Shown: piece by piece, positions 60,132 through 64,000 of the stretch
How positions within the stretch are numbered: position 1 is the first letter of the stretch
Layout: each line of letters opens with the position of its first letter
NCBI RefSeq assembly: GCF_030463535.1
Contig: NC_132901.1
Location: 2,627,849 to 2,691,848 of the forward strand
Reading direction: 5' to 3'
Origin: Salminus brasiliensis
Taxonomy: Eukaryota > Chordata > Actinopteri > Characiformes > Bryconidae
DNA length: 64,000 nt
Notes under the pieces: model-generated
What the model was told of the DNA's origin: nothing
Seen by the model: the letters and a program-made list of their open reading frames with translations, nothing else
The model's database searches: none
Translations under genes and position numbers: made by a program

Positions 60132-60613
60132 AGGTGGCTATAAAGTGCCTAAAGGCACTAACGTCATCATAATGCCGTATGCCATGCACCGCGACCCCCG
60201 CTACTTCCCAGACCCCGAGGAGTTTCGCCCTGAGCGCTTCCTGCCTGAGAACAGTGTGGGCAGACACCCCTACTGCTACATCCCCTTCTCTGCTGGACTG
60301 CGCAACTGCATCGGTCAGACATGAACACACGCAGTCGTCCACTTACCCCAGATGTATCTGATCATGCCTGGTGACTCTTGGTCTCGTAGAGCCACTGCTG
60401 TCAAACACCCTCTTTCATTTCTCCTGTCGTTTCATCCACATGTGTTCAGGTCAGCGATTCGCTGTGATGGAGGAGAAGGTGATCCTGGCCTCCGTCCTGC
60501 GCTACTTTAATGTGGAGGCATGCCAGAGGAGAGAGGAGCTGATGCCTGTGGGAGAGCTGGTCCTCAGACCCGAGCAGGGCATCTGGATCACTCTACAGAG
60601 GAGAAAGCGCTAA
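52048..60613 (+). CDS. cyp4v: cytochrome P450 family 4 subfamily V, 11 exons, 511 aa
   Basis: Membrane-bound monooxygenase of the endoplasmic reticulum. Human CYP4V2 omega-hydroxylates fatty acids, and its loss causes Bietti crystalline dystrophy (family knowledge). Exons: 52048-52240, 52650-52762, 54577-54662, 54825-55015, 55371-55440, 55903-56029, 56782-56955, 57260-57362, 58891-59025, 60134-60313 and 60450-60613. All are GT-AG and join in phase to 512 codons with stop, the same exon number as human CYP4V2. Features: N-terminal anchor about 5-35; [12 protein letters not shown]4-type I-helix EVDTFMFE with GHDTT at 319-323; ExxR Glu376/Arg379; PERF 430-433; heme motif [10 protein letters not shown] with thiolate Cys456. 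The GTG nine codons before the ATG is not needed. The frame is intact. The exact paralogue name is not assignable. Confidence 0.96.
52763..54576. other. cyp4v intron 2 with degenerate AGTAACTTGTTAC repeat
   Basis: 52790-53110 resembles a dispersed fish repeat (GACCCAGTTGGGTTTCCCCA). 53430-54180 is an AT-rich loose repeat of AAAAGTAACTTGTTACATT words. No exon was recognised. Confidence 0.6.
55705..55885. mobile_element. DNA transposon fragment in cyp4v intron 5
   Basis: Starts with CTGGCCACTTTATTAGAAAC, then CTTACCTCGTACC, a transposon end also found in the 45-bp minisatellite unit. Followed by AGAATGGTCCACCACCCCTG and CAGTAGTGGTCCTGTGGTCA, which recall a dispersed repeat common in ostariophysan fish. 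No coding capacity was seen. Confidence 0.65.
56050..56760. repeat. degenerate GTGGGTGTAGCATAACA repeat in cyp4v intron 6
   Basis: Loose units of about 40-45 bp contain (A/G)GTGGGTGTAGC(A/C)TAAC and CTATCCATGGAAGTGG-like words. An outlying copy is at 57025-57065 in intron 7. The array fills most of intron 6. Confidence 0.8.
57400..58870. repeat. AT-rich degenerate TAGT(A/T)TTTACTGAATAATTTA repeat in cyp4v intron 8
   Basis: Recurrent ACTGAATAATTTATAGTATT and AGTTACTGAATA words, irregularly spaced. It resembles a decayed version of the 21-bp minisatellite at 30.0-31.5 kb. Confidence 0.7.
59030..60095. other. cyp4v intron 9, AT-rich
   Basis: 59330-59550 again shows TATAGTAGTTACTCAAAG / AACAGTTACTGAATAATT words. 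The rest is AT-rich unique sequence. The intron ends in the (TG)14 tract at 60101. Confidence 0.6.
60101..60133 (+). promoter_or_regulatory. (TG)14-TTTAG splice acceptor region of cyp4v exon 10
   Basis: (TG)14 at 60101-60128 runs straight into TTTAG, the acceptor of exon 10, with no conventional pyrimidine tract. The donor of the same exon is also weak (TCG|GTCAGA). Exon 10 is 180 nt, so skipping it would keep frame but remove the PERF motif and Cys456. Confidence 0.7.
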
Positions 60614-61316
60614 CATGCTAACACACACACACACACACAGCAGCGTTAACTAGGGCTCAGGAGAACGTACACCAAACATCTACTGTCCACTTATTGTCCA
60701 TTAAACAATGGAGGAGGGGGGACATCTTTGTCTTATCAAACTTTGTGTTGTGATCCTTTTGTGTTTATGTTGAAGAGCTAGCTCTAAATAATGTTAGCAG
60801 AGCTAGCTAGCTTCTGAGCAGTGTCCACAGCAGTAGCCTACTTCAGACCGCCTTTACTTCCAATATGATAAGACCACAAACCATGGGTGTGGCCAAAAAA
60901 TGGGTGTGGCCAAATAGGCTGAATGGACATTGAAGAGGCCACACTGATTGGGTAGATTAGATTAGCCTGTAGTAGCCATACTGAAGCCTAGTCCTGGACT
61001 ACTCCGAGAGCAGAAGGTTAGGCGTGGACTAGGCTTAATCCTGATCTAGAACCTTTACAAGGTCCTCTATGGTCAGGTGAAAACACCCCATGCTGATCTG
61101 GTGGGGCTGATGGTCAAGCTGGTCATACTGGTTGACTAGTTAGGTAAAGTTAGTCAGGTTGACCAGTACGATCAAGCTTCCATAGGTTCCACTAGGGTAT
61201 CATATTGAGGTGTGATGATTCATAGAAAGACCCAAAAGAACGTGGAACCCTGGGAACCCTGGGAAAGATCTGTGGGAACAGAGAATTTTTCATACAGACC
61301 ACTCAAGGGAGTATGC
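60614..61316 (+). other. cyp4v 3' flank
   Basis: Begins with (CA)n at about 60624-60639. ATTAAA at 60700 is a possible weak poly(A) signal; no strong AATAAA was seen nearby. Nothing else was recognised to 61316. Confidence 0.45.
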
Positions 61317-61383
61317 ACTGTATGGACAAAAGTATTGGGACGCCTGCTCATTCATTGTATCTTCTGAAATCAAGGGTTTTCTA
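61317..61383 (-). mobile_element. M1 fragment
   Basis: Contains TGGACAAAAGTATTGGGACG and CCTGCTCATTCATTGTATCT, then TCTGAAATCAAGGG. Only the right end region remains. Confidence 0.75.
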
Positions 61384-62929
61384 CGATGGAACCTAGAACC
61401 CTCGTGGTGCTCACATGGGTGGAAAAGGCCCCATCATTACAGCCCACCCTAATCTCACATGGGTCCTATCCATAGAGAACCCATCCTGGTGGGCATCCAC
61501 ATGGATGTGTTGGTGGAACCCACATGGGCAGGTTATCACGTGCAGAACCAACTTTCTCAGCAGATCAAATCCGGATTGAGCCGGTCGGATTAGACATGAT
61601 AGTTTGCCGTGTGTCACCGAAGTGGAGAGACTGTCTCGTCGTTCCCAGAAAGTGGAGGTGGTCCATCTCCCGCCACCCACCCCCCCCCCCCCCCCCTTCG
61701 TGCTTAATGACGAGACATGTGGCGGCACGTGGAGGCTATTTCTGGAGCCAACGTGACACAGCAAACCAAGTCCACTTTTAATGACTTTCTCTTCACTTCA
61801 GGCATCTGTTCTCTTCCTCCTCCTCCTCCTCCTCCCTCTCTCTCCCTCCGTCACTGTCTCTGCCTGACTCTCGCTCTCTCACCAGAATCGCTCACTTGCG
61901 CCGTCCACCCCTCATTCTTCCTCTTCTCTAATGACCGTGTCCTCGCTTCAGACCCTACTCTTCCCCCGTCTCTGCTCTTTCCCTATTCTGTCCTCCACTT
62001 CCTTCTTTTCTTCACATGTCCCACTTTTTATGTCTCAGGCTAGCATTGTTAGCATTGTCCCTTTTTTTTTTACATGCAAAAAGTGATGAGGGGACGGAGT
62101 GCGGCCAGTTGTGCTCTCTCCGACTCCGGCTGCTGATGGCAAAGCGGCACGGCTCGGGATTCATACTATAGAGGCAGTGCATTAGGCCGCTGAGCATTCT
62201 TAGCATTGTCCCAGGTTAGCATTGTTAGCGATACCAGTTGATAACAATGGATTACGCGGTATTTCGCGCATCCAGACTGCTGCTGCTGCTACTGTTGCTG
62301 TACGGTGGGCGGCCATCTTGGATTTTAAGCACTGGGTTGGTGAGGCTTTACGACTTTCCGAGTAGGAAATCCCACTTGTGAAGGATTTCCAGTGGGATTT
62401 TCTTATGTGAAGCTCAAAAAATCCAGCATCCCAGTTCAAATGAGACGTAGCATTAGCTCCAGCGTAAAACTAAAGGAGCTCGGCTGGTTGACCACGTTTG
62501 AGGAAATGGGGAAACCTGGGATTTTGGGCTAGTTTCTCGCTTTAAGCTGTAGAGATCAAAGCCATGCCGCCTCAACCCAAACCCCTCAACCCCCACTAGG
62601 GGCCACTGTTAATTAGAACCTCTCCTCCTGCGCCCTCCCCCTGATCTTCTTTGACCGAGGCTCTGGATCCGCCACCGTTACCAATTACGGCTGACAAATT
62701 GGTAGCCACGAGGAAAGCAAGACCACCCATCTGGTTCTCCAGAGTGAGAACACATAGGCTCCATCAGGGTTGTACACTGCAGATTAGTGTGGCCTGTAAC
62801 CACGGGACCCAATTCAGAAGCCCAACTGGGTCCCAGTTACAACACATGCACAAAAACCCACCGAGCCCACCTTCCACCCATGAGCTTCCCTGGGAGCGTT
62901 GACTGGGCAATCTGGGGGACCCACAATGA
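61384..62929. other. non-coding, poly-C run and CT-rich tract
   Basis: 61400-61530 and 62740-62900 contain CACATGGG / CCCAACTGGGTCCCAG words typical of a dispersed fish repeat. A C-run lies at 61680-61696, and TCC-rich sequence at 61810-61990. No gene was recognised. Confidence 0.5.
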
Positions 62930-63113
62930 CCAGAGAACCAGAGAACACAGCTCAACTCAATGCTGGGGGGGCTTTATACCCCTCTAGCCCACACCAGAGA
63001 GACCTATTCTATTGGCAGGACCTCTGTGTTTGTGTGCATTTGCACATCTGTGTCAGCAACGGGTGACCTGAATAAGGCGTTCATTAGAAAGGGTGTCCAC
63101 AAACATTTGACCG
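62930..63113 (-). mobile_element. M1 fragment with left end
   Basis: Contains CAGAGAACACAGCTCAACTC, GGGGGGGCTTTATACCCCTC and CTATTCTATTGGCAGGACCT. Ends AAAGGGTGTCCACAAACATT. Confidence 0.75.
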
Positions 63114-63352
63114 TGCTTGCTAATGCTAATGAGGTGCTCTGGGAGGGAGCTGGGAGGGAGTCCGACAGGGTGCAGTGAGCGCTTCCGGCCACAGGAGGGC
63201 ATCGGCGAGCCTCACTGGTGCCACTTCGTTCATAAGCAGTTGGGAACTTCCTCAATGAAACGCCTGGAAGTATGAATGCCAGGCCAACCCGCTACGGTCA
63301 GCACACTTACTACGGCCAGTTGTGTAGTGACCGGGAGAGGGTCTTTTTGTTG

Positions 63353-63460
63353 CAAATTGGCCATAACATTAGAACCACCTGCCTAATCTCGAGTAGGCCC
63401 TCCTTGCGCCGCCAAAACATTCCACAAGACCACAAGGTATCTGACATTAGCAGCCGATGG
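63353..63460. mobile_element. end fragment of the Tc1-like transposon also seen at 33717
   Basis: GGCCATAACATTAGAACCAC, then CTGCCTAATCTCGAG, GCGCCGCCAAAACATTCC and GGTATCTGACATTAGCAGC. The first 25 bases match 33727-33750. No open frame remains. Confidence 0.6.
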
Positions 63461-63612
63461 GTGGAGCACAAGGGTTCTAGGTGGGCTCGTGGGTTCTAGG
63501 TGGGCTCTGAGTGGGTTTGGCTACACAAACAGGCCCCTACCTCTGTAATCAGCAGGCCGGCCAATGCGGCTACCATAGACCGTAGACAAAGCACACTAGT
63601 AAAGATATGCAC

Positions 63613-63996
63613 AGTCTGGACAAAAGTATTGGGACGCTTGCCCCATTCATTGTTTTTTCTGAAATGAAGGGTATTAAAACAGTTCATCTCTGCTGTCCAG
63701 GGAAGAAGTTAGGCTAGCTAATAGATTTTGGAGCAGAACATTGCTGCGAGGATTTGATTGCATTCACCGACAAGAGCGAGCGTTAGTTAGCATGGGCAGG
63801 ATGTTGGTTGATGATGATCACTGCCACCGCCCCACCTTATCATCATCATCCCCAACTCCTCAAACACAGCTCCACAGCTTAATGCTGGGGAGGGGCGTGT
63901 ACCCCTCTATCCCACGCCTGGCCTGGCATTAGGCTCGGTCAGCAGGGTCAGCAGTGGGTGCAACTTAGCAAAGTAGCTGAATGCTACTGCATTAAA
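63613..63996 (-). mobile_element. M1 non-autonomous DNA transposon, cut by the window end
   Basis: Contains GGACAAAAGTATTGGGACGC, AGAACATTGCTGCGAGGATT, CACAGCTTAATGCTGGGGAG and CCTGGCCTGGCATTAGGC. Runs to TAGCTGAATGCTACTGC near the right edge. Confidence 0.85.
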
Positions 63997-64000
63997 AAAA

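Overview
The window reads as vertebrate nuclear DNA, most likely from a teleost fish. It has spliced genes with GT-AG introns, very many CA/TG and GA microsatellites, and fossils of fish-type Tc1/mariner transposons. The repeat families recall those of ostariophysan (possibly characiform) genomes, but that placement is only a suggestion. Nothing prokaryotic or viral was seen.

Layout. From 1 to about 38.8 kb I found no convincing protein-coding gene. This stretch is dominated by minisatellites: unit of 36 bp at 1-912, 45 bp at 1665-2440, about 113 bp at 4221-4700, 37 bp at 17.8-20.2 kb, about 33 bp at 24.0-24.7, 26.9-27.6 and (inverted) 28.9-29.5 kb, 21 bp at 30.0-31.5 kb and about 60 bp at 34.6-36.7 kb. 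Mixed in are degenerate AT-rich repeats, microsatellites and copies of one non-autonomous transposon family, called M1 here. Two CpG-rich segments (20.53-21.27 and 38.89-39.40 kb) look like promoters. The first contains a good splice donor on the minus strand and could be an untranslated first exon of a leftward gene.

Two genes are clear, both on the plus strand. tlr3 (40984-48982, four coding exons, 907 aa) encodes the endosomal double-stranded RNA receptor Toll-like receptor 3. cyp4v (52048-60613, eleven exons, 511 aa) encodes a CYP4V-type cytochrome P450 fatty-acid hydroxylase. In both, every exon joins in phase and the reading frame is intact. The pair matches the TLR3-CYP4V2 neighbourhood of human chromosome 4, but FAM149A, which lies between them in human, is not in the 3.1 kb separating them here. 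The two genes are neighbours by conserved synteny and share no pathway.

The most interesting signals are where repeats meet gene architecture. About 22 CCAAT-containing repeat units lie just upstream of cyp4v. A 39-bp minisatellite begins at the first tlr3 splice donor and carries donor-like motifs. A (TG)14 tract serves as the acceptor region of the cyp4v exon that encodes the heme-binding cysteine. One minisatellite appears to have grown from the end of a Tc1-like transposon. From 60.6 kb to the end there is only non-coding DNA with transposon fragments.
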